Shown: positions 48,015-60,177, counted from the stretch's first letter. The stretch is DNA of 64,000 nucleotides from Haemaphysalis longicornis (GCA_013339765.2 CM023448.1:280919717-280983716); one strand, 5' to 3'. Program-made: numbers and translations. The notes: a model not told the origin generated them from the sequence alone.

Positions 48015-48717
48015 GAGGGACTCTGCAACACTTCTGATAAATACCTTCGCTCTTTCTTTCGCTTCTAGAAGCATTGTAGATATCCGTACTGGCTACATTG
48101 TAGTAATCGTGCTGGCACAGTCATGCTGGCTGGTAGTTATCGCCAGCACGGTGCGGCACTGCACATAGAGAATCTCAGCGAGTTTCAGCCATTTCGGCTA
48201 ACTCATGTCAGTGAAAAAAAAAGCAAACCCAAGAAGTCACTTAAGAATCCGATAGACATGCCAAGTGAGCAGCTGTGCTCTTCCCATAACCCCAACGCCG
48301 ACATGGGTTCCCAGGGGCGCGGTTTTCTCTCAGTATACTTATTACCAAAAAACTCTACAGCACTGAGGGATTTGCTCGTAGCAGCAGATACGCCATCTGT
48401 TTCTGCTTTGCTTTTTGTGGCAATTTTTTTAAAGGTGGCCATAAAGTGTGTTCATTGCTGCAACTGAAAGGAGGCCGGCCAATGGCCGCTACATCGCTCT
48501 AATGTCGTAATTCGAGCGCTGGGAGAGCGGCCAAGATTGGAAACGAGAAGAAAAAATATCTTTTGAGCCTGTTTACAAGTTATTCGGTGGGAGACAAGTA
48601 TTTTGGTCTGAGGTATTTTGTGACTCCGTATTCTAAGTACTGGATGCGTTTGTTCACTACGTTCTGAAAGCATTTAAGATTTAGAAAAAAGCTTTTAAAA
48701 ATGTTACTGGGTCCCTT
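48015..48717. mobile_element. TA-flanked TIR element, 703 bp
   Basis: The left end GAGGGACTCTGCAACACT and inverted right end AAGGGACCCAGTAACATT agree at about 13 of 18 positions. TA lies on both sides (48013-48014 and 48718-48719). The right subterminal part (actacgttctgaaagcattt, gatttagaaaaaa) is shared with the short copy ending at 40077. No transposase is seen. Confidence 0.65.
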
Positions 48718-48888
48718 TAGCAGTCACTTCTGGAAATGATCTTTATCCAGAGAAACTTTATCCAATGCTTAGGAGAAACTAACCCGCACTAACCATGTGC
48801 ACATTGGTTCCAAGGGATCCCGTAAAAAAAAAAGAAAAAAAAGAAACCTCGCCCTTATGGCACAGAAGAATTCCGTTCGGTTTATCAA

Positions 48889-49623
48889 CAGTAATCCCTT
48901 GTTAACTCGAACGAAAATTTAGAGACAAGCGGAGTTTCGAGTTAAGCGAAATGCCGAAAATTTGTGGCCAGGTCGTTGAAATAAGAGGTAATGCTGGTAA
49001 CGAAATCTCCACTCACATGGGAGCTTTCGGAACAAAAGCAATAAAGTTAACAGGAAATACGAATTTTTAAGTTGCGGAAGAAAGAACCGAGTGCTGCTCG
49101 CCTGTTCCGCGTTCGCATCTGGTTTCAGAAAAGCGTTCTCGAGCTGCTCAATGCATCGCATCCATTGTTGGTCGCCACCGCTACATTCTGTACCTTGTTG
49201 CGAAGCGGGCGCAGCATCTTTGTTGTTTCTGTCGTTGCAGGCACTTCTCGAGGCTCCTCTTCGTCCTCACGATCAACTGCATCTTGCACAGCTCTCTCAA
49301 CGATGTAGGCATCGGATAGCATTCCGGTAACGGGAACATCGGCCTCGTACAACGTAAATTTGCCGTTCACGAGCGTGTTGTGCGCGTAGTGGAAGCTAAA
49401 CGTTCGAACGGAGACGTTATCAGCTGCCTGTAGCGGACTTTGCCTTGTGTCCTCTCCGTCAAAATTTTGAGATATCTGCAGTCTTCCAAAAAAACGCTTC
49501 GCTATAAGGAGGGGGGGAGGGGGGATGCATGGCGGCACCTATGGGAGGTAAATGTACTGCAAAAAAGTTTCAGCTTGACCAATACTTCGAGATATCCGAG
49601 TTCGAGTTAATTAGGGAGAACTG
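48889..49623 (-). mobile_element. pogo/Tigger-like element, 735 bp
   Basis: The left end CAGTAATCCCTTGTTAACTC and the inverted right end CAGTTCTCCCTAATTAACTC match well, both continuing with GAAC. TA follows the right end (49624-49625); the left dinucleotide is AA. It contains the transposase tail described separately. Confidence 0.8.
49125..49538 (-). pseudogene. pogo/Tigger transposase C-terminal remnant
   Basis: The - strand frame contains EADVPVTGMLSDAYIVERAV followed by an acidic DREDEEEP stretch and a degraded end. The motif V.TSG.LSD.DIV before an acidic linker is characteristic of the segment after the DDE domain in tick-type Tigger transposases. The frame ends near where the inverted repeat begins, as expected. 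The DDE catalytic part and the DNA-binding N-terminus are missing. Confidence 0.6.
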
Positions 49624-49744
49624 TAATCTAATTATAGCCGCGCTGCCAGCCTACCCACTACAAGATGTAGGAGGCTCCATTTTCCTTCGCGTTTGGTCAT
49701 ACATTCATCCGCCCCTGCATATTTCGTACTCGTATTTATCATAA

Positions 49745-51600
49745 CCGTCGGCGCGACGAGCTCATTTTGCCTCCGAGCCGACGGTACAGACCAAATCACC
49801 CCACATTAAAGCCGCTGATAGAATTGGCTGCATTTATTGCGGGTTATACATTTTATTCCCAGTAAACACTTCTCTTTTTGTCTTATAATTAGTATTGTGA
49901 TAATTACTATTTTATAATTGTAACTGGTAGTGTCTTGGTGCTTCTCTACGAAAAAAAAAAATCAGTGAAAGTTTTAGTCGGTTTAGCGCGCTGGTCGGGA
50001 TGCTCATGGTTACTCGCTGCACGTGAAAGTCCGGCTCCTAGTCTGTCACCGCAGCGGAGTGAAGTTGAGGAATCCTGTAACAACGCTCTGTAGCAAGACC
50101 TATCGCCCAGCTCCTACTGTAGAAATTTCAGCCCCGCGGGCGGACTGACGGCTAGGTGACATAGTTTAGCAGCAAAGCGCTCAGCTACGGTGATTGTTTG
50201 GCGGTTTCGGCCAAGTAAATGGGCTCAGCTCAGCGTAGGGTGCCATCTGCCCGGTTTTGGACGGGCCGGACCGTTTTTTTAAACAGCGGGCCGGTTACCG
50301 GTCTATACTTGAAACCGGCCCTCATTGGGCGGTTTTTTGGCCCTCGTGCCGTGATTATGTCCATTTTGGCGTTTTATAAGCGTCAATTCAACAACTGCGC
50401 AAAGACACGACAAGCTGCGCAAAGACACGCGAACAGAGAAAATACGCGGGAGCGCGCTGCCTGAGACAGAGCAATAACCAATCACTTTGAGTACAAACGC
50501 TATGTTGATTTCTCTCCAAGAAAACGCTACAATAAATGGCACTACATGTCAAAAACATGGCGTTTTTGGAAAGGTGGCTATAAGATCCTTGCGCACAACG
50601 AGCTCTCTCTGATTCTTGGTGTTCTCGCCTAAAAACGGGGCAATGTACACGTCTGTGTCTGCTTCCGCTGTGCACGAGTTGCCTGCGCAGGCGTGTCGAG
50701 CGTCTCACCTCGCGTGTTGCGGCTAGCCCTGCAATGTCTCCCTGGAAAGATCTTTGCCCCTGTTTTGGGGGAGGGGTGGCGGATGTTTTCGCTTTGCGTC
50801 CATCTTTCCCGCAGGCCGTTGCGTGAAGGGTGGCGGTAATCTATTGTCTCCAAATTCGAGTGCGGGGACGTCATATCAGATATCCGCAGTGACGTGGCAG
50901 TATTATCGTTGTCCTGAATTTCGCAAAGGGATGTCAGAATCGTTCGTCCACGTCATCAACCTGAAAGGAGGCTTGGAATTCGTACGACGCGTAGTAAGGG
51001 GAGTGACCAGCTTTCAGAGATTCTGACGCCGCTGCAAATTAAACTCGCACGCACACGAGCAGTTCAACCTGTGGACGGCGAGACGCCAGTCTCAGGAACA
51101 AGCTTTAAGACGTCGCGCGTACACAGAGTGTATTTTGATGGGTGGCCACGTTACTCTCAGCGTCCGCACGCGTATTTAACTTGCTGCATGGGTGATTCTC
51201 TCAGTCCGTAACAGAAGGCAAGCAGTGTCGCGCTCCGCACCTTTGACGTGTACGTGACGAGAATATGGACGCTCACTTTTCAGAGTTTCGTAAATTTACG
51301 GCAGCTAGATTTCGCAGGTAACCCATTACACAAACACCCCATCCTGATTCATCTTGCGGTGAACCACTAAAAAAAATTTTTTTGCTCGTTCTCCTGCATG
51401 GCTTTATGGGAGAGACCGAGCGAATAATCGTGCTTCTCGCTTTTCTCCGCTGAATATCATTTCGCGGAGGCAAAAACTGCGCCGTTTGGGACGATTCCGT
51501 TCTGTACCACTTTCCCCGCATTCGGCGAAGCGTGGTTCGTTGGATGCTTGGTCTACGTGCCAAGTAGCCAGACGCGTCAGCAAGATACGTAACTAGCGGC
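49745..51600. other. no gene seen
   Basis: Around 50240-50340 there is a self-similar stretch of ccggttttgg, ccggaccg and ccggttaccgg phrases that may be a further repeat. Nothing coding is recognised. Confidence 0.4.
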
Positions 51601-51613
51601 ACTCGCAGGCAGT

Positions 51614-52407
51614 GTGAGGTCGGTACACCGCGGACAGCCTCCGCTGGCCCTGGAACGCACAGTCCATTGGTGTGTAATTTGCGGGGCCACGCGAGCCATC
51701 GTGAGTCATGGCCAAGCGGGAAGGAGACAAGGTCTGCGTGCCTGCGGGATCCGCGCGTACGGAAAGAAGCGGCCTGTGATGTGCGAGCGTGCTTGCGCGC
51801 GCGGGAAGGGAAGAAGAGAAAGGCCGGCGCAGAAAAACACCCCCCAGGGAAGGGCGGGGGAGAGAAAAGGAGAAAGCGGTACAGGTGCGCGCGCGGCGCC
51901 TTTCATTGGCTGGCTTCCTTGTTTGCCGTCTTTTTGCGCTCTTTTTCTTCTTTCCCCCACCGTTCGTTTGCGCAGGCCTTCGCTCGTTAGTCTTTCGTTT
52001 CCGTGCATCTATCTTTTTCGTCGCGCGTCACTCTGCTCCGCCGCGCATGCCGACGAGCGGCGTCCGTCGCGTGTCGTCGTCTGCTGCGCGGATCTGCGCC
52101 AGTTGTCATCCGCTCGCCCAGCCTGCCAGCTAACCTGCGATCGGAGCTGAAACGATACACCGACGCATTCCGACACCTGAGCACGCCCTGCCCTTGTCGC
52201 GACGACGCCGCCAAGGCTTGACGCACAATTTGTCTGCCCCCAGCGTCTGGACCGTGCTTCGAACGCTGCGGTGTCCAACGCGGGGCTTCATCGCATGCGG
52301 CCGGGCTTGTACGACGTACGATCAACTCGCCTGCCGTGCTGAGGTTCTTCCTGGACGCTGAGCAATCTTTGTTTGTGCATCGACGACTCCAACTGGCTCC
52401 GTAAACG
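51614..52407 (+). promoter_or_regulatory. GC-rich block, candidate promoter and 5' leader
   Basis: A CpG-dense stretch with pyrimidine-rich sequence at 51940-52030 (ttctttcccccaccg and cttcgctcgttagtctttcg) leads into the candidate first exon at 52408. No TATA box is seen, and initiation would be of the dispersed or initiator type. Open frames on both strands reflect composition. Confidence 0.35.
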
Positions 52408-52446
52408 ATGGCTTCGAGCCTCCGTTACCCCCAGTTCCGAAAGCGG
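52408..52446 (+). CDS. candidate first coding exon (13 codons)
   Basis: An ATG with A at -3 and G at +4 opens a frame reading MASSLRYPQFRKR, directly followed by GTGAGTG, a strong splice donor (52447-52453). It sits at the end of a GC-rich leader. Tick first introns are often many kilobases long, so the next exon could lie beyond the window; no acceptor-bounded continuation was recognised in 52447-64000. The peptide is too short to name a family. It could also be a chance combination, since the support is only the start context plus the donor. Confidence 0.35.
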
Positions 52447-52453
52447 GTGAGTG

Positions 52454-54168
52454 CGCCACGTGTTGTCATGCTGCTATAGTGCAGAGTGGATACCGAAAAT
52501 AGGCTACTCGACCAGATCGGTGAGGTCTAAGGGAAGGGCGTCGGCAGGAGTTTGTCTTGAGAGGTACAAGTGGGCAAGTGCTGGGATGGTTGCAGGAAGG
52601 GGAAGGGGGGGGGCAAGTGCCTCTTTTGCACCCCTCTTCCGACGCCCATGGTCTGAGGGACGTGTCGCGATCTGTGGGAGAGGACCAAGGGCGTGGAATC
52701 CAATCACTCGCCCCTTGTCACGCGCAAGGTGCCTGTGTCAAGTGCTTGTAATTCATTTCGTAGTAACGAACATAGCTGAGTCTATAGGGAAAGCACTTGC
52801 CGCAGTGCAGGCTAGCATCGATGCGCCCATCAGCCCGGATGTCTTCTACCGTGTACCTCCAAGGGTCCATGAGAGCGGCAAGGGCCGTGTAACTGAGCCC
52901 AAACTTAGTGTCGGTAGGAAGCGAGAGACATTGCCTGGAAAAATGTTTGCGGCAATCACATTGTTCCCGGCAGCGTTTCACGCGTGTATCGAATGCCCTA
53001 CTCTGCTGTTCCTGGTTGAACACTAAGATGATAGCAGTTAAACTTATTTGGTAACCTCCTAGAAAGCATTTCCGAGTGGGATTCAAAACTTCTGTATGGA
53101 TGTGGCGAGATTATTTCAGCTATCGGTACCAGGCCTTGAAATTCATTTCAGCTCACACAGCCTTCGAGATGCCGAAAACCGTGATCTAGATAAACTGACG
53201 GCAGTCGTACCAGTATTTCTTTCTCTATGGTTGTACCCACAGTCGTCTTTGCTCGTAGCGTGTTAAGTGGTTTGATACTTCGGCGGCCGCGACTTGCAGA
53301 GTAGTCAAGCCTGTTTTCTCGGGCAATTTTAAGTTTTGTCCGAGCTGACACGTCCTGTGCATTGCACATAATTGGCCCACCTACAGCCGCCCTTGTGAGA
53401 TATAGGCGGACAAAACGCTGTTATTTGGCGCAGTCTTTCAAAAGGCGCTCTTCCCCGTTTCCTTCCAATGTACGCTGTGGAACTTTTGACCCAAAATCAG
53501 CTGCCGGCCATGATTCGTACATCGGCGCTGTGTGCGCAGCGTCCTCGTGCTACCGCCGACCGGGCTGGTGGCGGCTGAGCAAACTGCGCGGCAGGCACTG
53601 CAGGACTACTACTGCCTTGCGTGCGCTCAAGGCTGCGCTGAGGTCTGCTACGTATTCTTTTGCGGGCCGCCTAGCTGTGAGCGAGCTCACAAAGACCGCG
53701 TAGAATTCCGTTGGGAACCGCTGGTTACGCCTCTGCGGTAACGAAGCGAAGCGTTGGGCGTGCTTTGGCGCACTGCGATGTGCTGTGCCAGGGCGGATCA
53801 GTTCTCCCTTCTGAACTTGCTTTTGAGGGATTTTTATAATACGTACTAAAAATGGGTCAGGTTCACCACTTCTACAACTAGTTGTCACAAGCGGAAGGTC
53901 TGCTTGGTTTGGTTTTTGTTGCGAAGGCTGCACACAGCGTCTCATGAAAGTTAACTAATGTATCTGCTACACTTGTTCTCCCGCGGCGGCACGCCATCCA
54001 TGGCGAGGCTGAGCGACCGAGCTCCGGAGAAGCAGGCGCTACACCCTCGCCGACTTTAGTGGTACCGCAGCGGCGAGGCTCCGAGCGAGCCCAGCTGCGA
54101 CGCCTCTCCGCGGCAAGTCACGTGACGTGACGTCACACCTGCCAGTATTGCGCTCCGGCGGCTCAAGG
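52454..54168. other. no gene supported
   Basis: A 122-codon - strand frame (52718-53086) contains a Cys-rich stretch RCREQCDCRK and later DASLHCGKC. It belongs to no family I recognise. GC-rich sequence at 53950-54160 includes cacgtgacgtgacgtcac near 54120-54137. Confidence 0.35.
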
Positions 54169-54504
54169 TCATCGCGACGCGATGAATGACTTCGCGAGAC
54201 TACTCAGACCACCTGTCACCTTGGTGGAGCGCACCTCCACCGCTTTCTGGCGAAGTTGCTGTAGCTCAACTTCCAAACGATGCACAAGTAACCGTGCGGC
54301 TATCGCTGGATAACGTGGTAAGAAGAGGCCGAAGGTAAGGTATCGCGACGAGACGAAGAATGAGTGGGTGGGTGTGCAGGCATTCTCCACTGGCTTTTAT
54401 CGAAGTCTCCCTCCTCGAGTGGACGTGTCACGGCTGAGATTGTGATCTTGTTCCAGGTATAAAGTTCCGAAAGTGCAGTGACAAATCGCCAAATTATGGA
54501 GCAC

Positions 54505-54960
54505 AAATTTAATTTCGTTTCATTTCATTTCATTTCCTTAAGGACCCCACTGGGGGGGGGGGATACACAGGAAAAGAAAACATTTGAACACATTAATTTT
54601 CGCAGCACAGGTGATTTGTAACATTTGCAATGAAGGATGATGGGCAGGTGGTTGAAACAATGGAGCAGGGAAGGTCCATCCAATCCTTGACGGCGCGGAG
54701 AAAAAAAGAAGCGGAAAAAGTGACAGTTCTGTTGCGATAACGGGACACTTGAAGTGGATGGCTTGTGCGGTGTGAAATGTATGTCGGGGGGAGGATGTAA
54801 GGAGCTGCATTGAGGGAAGAATGAAAAAATGTATGAAAGAGGGAAAGGGTGGCGATACGACGGCGAACAGAGAGGGGTGATAAACCGGATTGTGCTTTCA
54901 AGGATGAAACGCTGATGTCGTACGAGTACTGCGAATGATTGTAACTTGACCATGAAAAGC
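54505..54960 (-). pseudogene. LINE remnant: end of the reverse-transcriptase ORF, (GAAAT)n tail
   Basis: The - strand frame 54593-54901 reads GLSPLSVRRRIATLSLFH, then APYILPPTYISHRTSHPLQV and SFFLRAVKDWMDLP. CR1/Jockey/I-type LINE proteins end after the RT domain with RR...SL..F, then a proline-rich RT.HP..V segment and SFFPRTIRDWNxLP, so the order fits. The frame then degrades. The 3' edge on this strand ends in three to four gaaat units (54516-54539), a LINE-style short-repeat tail. The RT catalytic domain is not recognisable upstream. Confidence 0.75.
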
Positions 54961-57515
54961 CATAAATAAGATTTAGATGCTGTACACCACTTAGAATCTT
55001 GAAAGGAACGTGTATTTGTGGGTCATATTCAACGAACCTAGCTGACTGGCAAGGAAGGGACGCAATGTTTTCTCCGTTGGTATATATCCCCTGACGGTCT
55101 GCCGCGGCGTCGGTCCGTGAACGAATTTCCCCTATGAAGCGGGGGGAAGTTTATCAAATACGCTTCCGTGGTTCTCACAAGGATCAAAAGGCAACACCGG
55201 ACTTATTGACACCTCACCTTTTTTTACCGCCTGAGAGAGCTTCTAAGATGCATCCAGTCAGCTGGTATCACTTATACCAAAAATAGAACGAATCGCATGC
55301 AGGTGTCGTCTGGTTCAAACACATGTTCGATGCCGAATAAATTAATAAAATTTGCAATCAACAACGGCTGTTGCTGTTAGGGCACCCGCCCGGTGGAGGG
55401 GATCCCTAGTCCGAAATCCTCTGACTGCGGCTGGCGGCTGCAGGCCCTCTTCACCGGGTCAAGCTGGGTAGGATTCTTGCTGGGCGCCGTATACACTGTT
55501 GTATGGAGGGGTTGGGAATGGGCTGCAGACCTGATGTTTGCTGGTACTGCCTTACCTGATGGTACAGGAGGCCGGGTGAAGGACAGTAATACTGAAAATC
55601 TACTTCGCCCCTGCGCTACGCACTTTGCGCCACGGAATACCGATTATGTTATGGAAATATTAAAAACATATGCATGATGGGCTGTGGTAATCTAAGTAAT
55701 CTAACGGTGTGGCATATTTTCGCAACTTCGGGTGCAAGCGTAGGGCCCCTCTCCCGACGAGCGGCCACCGCATAAGCTGAGCTCCTCCGCGGGATGTTCC
55801 TGCAGACCGCTCCCTGGCTTTGACGAATAGAGCTGTCTCAACCCCTGGCCGAGGATTCTTCCAGTGAGCATATATCGGCAGAGTTAATTATTATGCTGCG
55901 GCATGCTTAGTGTGCGCTTGCTCGGCGAAGGGTTGAGGCAGCTTTAAGAGTCAGTCTTTGTTGAGGTCCAAACGCAACCTTTGGAAATGCTGCGTTGTTC
56001 AGCTAGGTGCCGAAGTGAATTTTGATGGCTCCCGAGTCCCTTGTAGCAGGAGAAAGTAACTCCGAAGACGCGTAAGCAGTTTTTAGGGTCCCGTTCGTAC
56101 CGGGACCCTACTGCGCCTGCGCACGCGGTCACGGCGAGGAGGACACCCCGCACCGTAACGAATGCGCGGGCATGGCGAGGGCCGGCCCGCGGAACTAATC
56201 GACCCTGCCAGAACGAATGCGCAAGTGCCCAGTCGGGTCCCGGTCAACACGGAAAGGACGGAGTATGCGGATTGCTGAAACTCCTAATGTCCAATTGCCA
56301 AACGGATGTGCCAGTATTGAGGGTGCCGAGAGGAGCAGAAGCGGCCGCAGCGCCCGCAGGGATGGTGGGCGGTTTTACGCCGCTGGGCGAGGCAGCGACG
56401 GCATGCAGTGAGGAGCGCGGCGCGTGCTCAAATCGCGTGTCCCGTCGTCATTATCATCATCACTTGCTTCCCTGTGTGTCCTTCTTCACTCAGTTACTAC
56501 ATATGGCGGAGAGCCTCGGCCAAGTTTGGTAAACCTAACGTTAAGCCGTACGGCGTGCCGAGCAACGTCTAATTGTACGTCAGGCTGTGGGACTACGTTA
56601 GGCCTCAAAGTATAACGTTAGATGTGACGCCAAGACAGCGCATATTCGCATTCGCATCCCCCTCCCGCTGCGCCGCCAGCAGTTCGGCTGGCGTCTTAGT
56701 GACGATGATGCCTTTGCTTAAGGCTGCGCCGACAGCTTGCATGCGAAGGCGATGCATGCATGTTGTGGGGTGTCGGTGGTCCAGCAAACCTGCACGCCAT
56801 CATCGTCATTACGGTGGTCCCTCTTTCGGAGCAAGGGGAAGTCCTTAGTCTCTATATAGTTTTCGGGATTTGCAGTCAAAGCGCTCGTTTCTGGGCGCGC
56901 AAAACGGTATTCGAGCTTTTGGCCTTTCATCGAGCGGGTGTGGTTTAGCAGTGCCACGGAAATGTTAGCGTGCGGTTAAGTACGCCGAATAGCTACACCA
57001 GGTTTAGGGTTCTTTAGCGCACCATTGCGCACTGAAGAACCTGCAGGTTCACTTTCGTGCACGTCGCGTGCACATGCGTTTTTGTTTTCCCCCTTATTTA
57101 GGAAAACCATGGCTGCTGCATGCGTCGCAGTTTCGAACCGGTGGATATCGGTTATGGGTTAAGCCGAGCAATCCCCCTGTTTGAGGTGTGTTCTGGTCAC
57201 CGTGCTTTGTACAATCTCCAAGTGAGGGATACGTGCCGTGTTCCTTGGTCAGCCTGTCCCTTGGTGTTCCTTCAAAGACGACGGCGTAAATTCGCGTGCC
57301 CCGCTCGCGCGTGCTCGAGTCCGTCAGCCATATTCGCTGAGCCACGACCTGCTGCCTCGTCTTAAGCGCCGCGCCTAATAGATGCATCACCGTATACGGA
57401 CGACTTTGCTTGTGTCTATCGGGACGCAACAATATTATGCAGCAGAACAGCGAATAAACGTGCTGGGCAGTCAATTGAGCAATGGCCAGAACGCATGCAG
57501 CGTTGTGTTTTGTCT
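54961..57515. other. no gene seen; one 10-bp hairpin
   Basis: A perfect 10-bp stem (tagggtcccg with cgggaccccta-type partner, 56084-56110, 7-nt loop) is present. The stretch 55385-55660 reads as an unusual GC-balanced block with a 94-codon open frame but no recognised domain. Confidence 0.4.
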
Positions 57516-57519
57516 GTTA

Positions 57520-58145
57520 AAGGAGTAGTGACACCAAATTTGCGTAGTTCGGTTATTTGGGTCCGTTGTGTCTGTACTACTCCATAAGACATAACGCACG
57601 AATTAGGAGTGGCCAAAGTGCTGCAGATGATGAATTACAGCGCCATTCGTGACATCAGTGTCGGTTTCGGCCGCTGAGAGCCCGGGGGCAAGCGCGGGGG
57701 CTCTACGGCGGCCACGACGTCACATTTTCTGGTCATGCCTACCTTTCACGACCCCCCCATCTTAATTAAAGATCAGTTCCGCCGCATTCAGCCGGTCTGA
57801 AACTGCCGTTGCGGCCGGCGGAGCGAAACAGGACAAAAGACACCGCAACCCCACTAAAATACTTTGTGTTGTTGTCGGTTTCGTTCCGATTAATATGCGT
57901 GTCGCTCGCTGAGGGTATTAGACCGGCAGGACGCTTCTACGTCACACCCCTCCACCGGCGGTACTTACTTCACAGAGCGGCTGGGTCGGGCGTTTCCGGG
58001 TCTCTCAAAACTTCGGCAATAATATCCATTTAAAATTGGTTCCAAGCGACGTTTGACGCTCAACATCGTTGGAAAGCAACTTGGCAGCTTTATGAAGCGA
58101 ACCATATCAGTTTATAGAAATATAACTTTGGTGTCAGTACTCCTT
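57520..58145. mobile_element. TA-flanked MITE, 626 bp
   Basis: The left end AAGGAGTAGTGACACCAAA and the inverted right end AAGGAGTACTGACACCAAA differ at one position of 19. TA duplications lie at 57518-57519 and 58146-58147. No coding capacity is seen. This is a non-autonomous Tc1/mariner-type element. Confidence 0.9.
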
Positions 58146-58149
58146 TACA

Positions 58150-60070
58150 GGCGGCGTCGTGTGAGAGGTACGGGACTTCCTTCATTCCGAACAACCATGC
58201 AGCAAGCTTGTAAGACCCACTCTAGACAGCGTCGGCGTAATACGCCTGAAGATTGGGAGTGGTGGCGTGGCAGGCTGACTGGTAAAAGGAGACGTGCGCG
58301 TTCTGGCCGCCATCCGGCGGCTCGGAGCCAGGAGCGCGCCCAGTTGCGACGCACTTAGCGCCGCTATGCGCGCCGGCATTCCTTGGGTCGCACGTCAGGA
58401 CCGTCTATGTCGCTGGCTGCCATGCTTGCTGGCGATTCCGCCTGCACGACGACGGTAGGGTACCGAAGCGGCGCGTCGAGACCTCCCCGCGTCGCTTTGT
58501 GGCTCCGCCGCACGAGGTCCCTCCTTTTTTTTTTTGCTCAGATTCATCGGATACACCGCGTGTGCTGTTAGCAGCGGAACGCTACTTCGAGAGGTGTCGA
58601 TGTATGTAACTGCGTAAAAATGATGCGTTTGGAAGGAAAAGCAGAACATTCTTAGCTTGGTGCGCGTTGATTTTTTTTTTTTTTTTTGTCTTGCGATTGA
58701 ATTTTTTCAGTGGGGTGGAGGGCACTGGAGAAAAAAAGCGTGTAGCCAGCATCACCGAGTTTCCAGTTATTTTTTACGTTCAGTCAGTCGGGATTCTATG
58801 AACTAGTTCTCGCAGTAACTAACATATAAGCAGGCTTACCTTATGGTACACCGTGAACATGTGTGCACGCTGTTGTTGAGATGTTCTTAGTCGACCCCAC
58901 CGTCCGTTTTGGCCCCTTTTTTTCCCCCTTCCCGCGCGGAGACGCAGGTTTCCTGCGACGGATAGCTTTTTTAATCGGATCGCGTTTATTCGCCGTTAGG
59001 TCGCCCAGATTGATGCGAATGAAGCGCTTGCTTGTATATTTTGCCTGTTTGCATGTGCGACCTATTTACTCCACTTAATTCTGTCTTATTAGTGCCCGCA
59101 GAGGGCGTTGTTTTCCTTTCCCCGAGAGGACCGTTTTCTGCGCAGTTAGCCCAGCAACAGTTAGCATAGCTTACGCTTAAAAGGAAAAGAAGAAAGCAGT
59201 TTGCAAACAAAGTAAAAGAGATGATTTGCGCTCGGCCGTTTTAGTACCATTAAGGTAATACACTTAGTCAATGCCCCCCCCCCCGCAAGACATAAAACAC
59301 AATCGTATGCTGAACAGTAATCACGTCCGAAGCATTGGTGGCAGCACATTTTGTATTGCGCATTTTTTGTTTCTTTCAGTAACCCAAAACTTCATAATTG
59401 AGAAAAAAAAGGGGGGGGGGGCGGGAGAGGACACGGCTTTTCTATCCTTCTCGGTGGCACCTTTGCCACAGTTTCGCAGAAAATAAAACTGGCGAAAAGC
59501 ATACAGCAAAGCCAACTTGGTCCTCACCGCGAGGGTTTCGAGGCGCTCGAAAGTAGAAGCAGCCAGGCGAACACTACCGCGCAGTGGAGAGGTGTCTAAC
59601 CAAACCCTACACGATTCGGTTTAAAAACACGGTGAAGCCCACCAGACGTGCAAAAGAGGCATCCACAGGGAACGCAAAAGACAAGAAAAGTAGGCGTGGT
59701 GGCGGCGGGACAAGAGCCGACAAAGGCAGTAAGCGTCGAAGACTTCGAGGCGTGTCCCGTGCATATGTTGGAGTATCACCTTCTAAATGGGTTTACTTAT
59801 CAGGACGACCGTCGCCGTCGCTCAGTTTGTGTTCTTTCAGCTGCCACTGTGTGCCGGTGGCGTTTGAAAAGGGCCACTTTGAAACGGAACACGAAACCGT
59901 GCGGGGGGCCGGAGCTCGGTGTTGATGATGGCGCCGTTTCCGGCCGACCTTCCCCACTTGTCGCTGGCTCTTTCTGCGCCTCGCGCATCGCCGATGCGAT
60001 GCGCTTCGTCGACCCTAGCGCCCATCCTGTTCCTCTAGGTCGTTTCGATTCCGGCGCGCGCGCCCGCGCG
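58150..60070. other. no gene seen; Arg-rich and other short frames
   Basis: An arginine-rich + frame around 58196-58358 and an open frame at 59648-60283 that runs into the microsatellite are present. Neither has a recognised domain. Poly-T, poly-C and poly-G runs lie at about 58672-58687, 59272-59284 and 59411-59420. Confidence 0.35.
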
Positions 60071-60074
60071 CTTT

Positions 60075-60177
60075 TGTGTGTGTGCGTGCGTGCGTGCTGC
60101 GTGGTGTGTGTGTGGTGTGGTGTGTGTGTGTGTGGTGTGTGGTGTGTGTGTGTGTGTGTGTGTGGTGTGTGTGTGTG

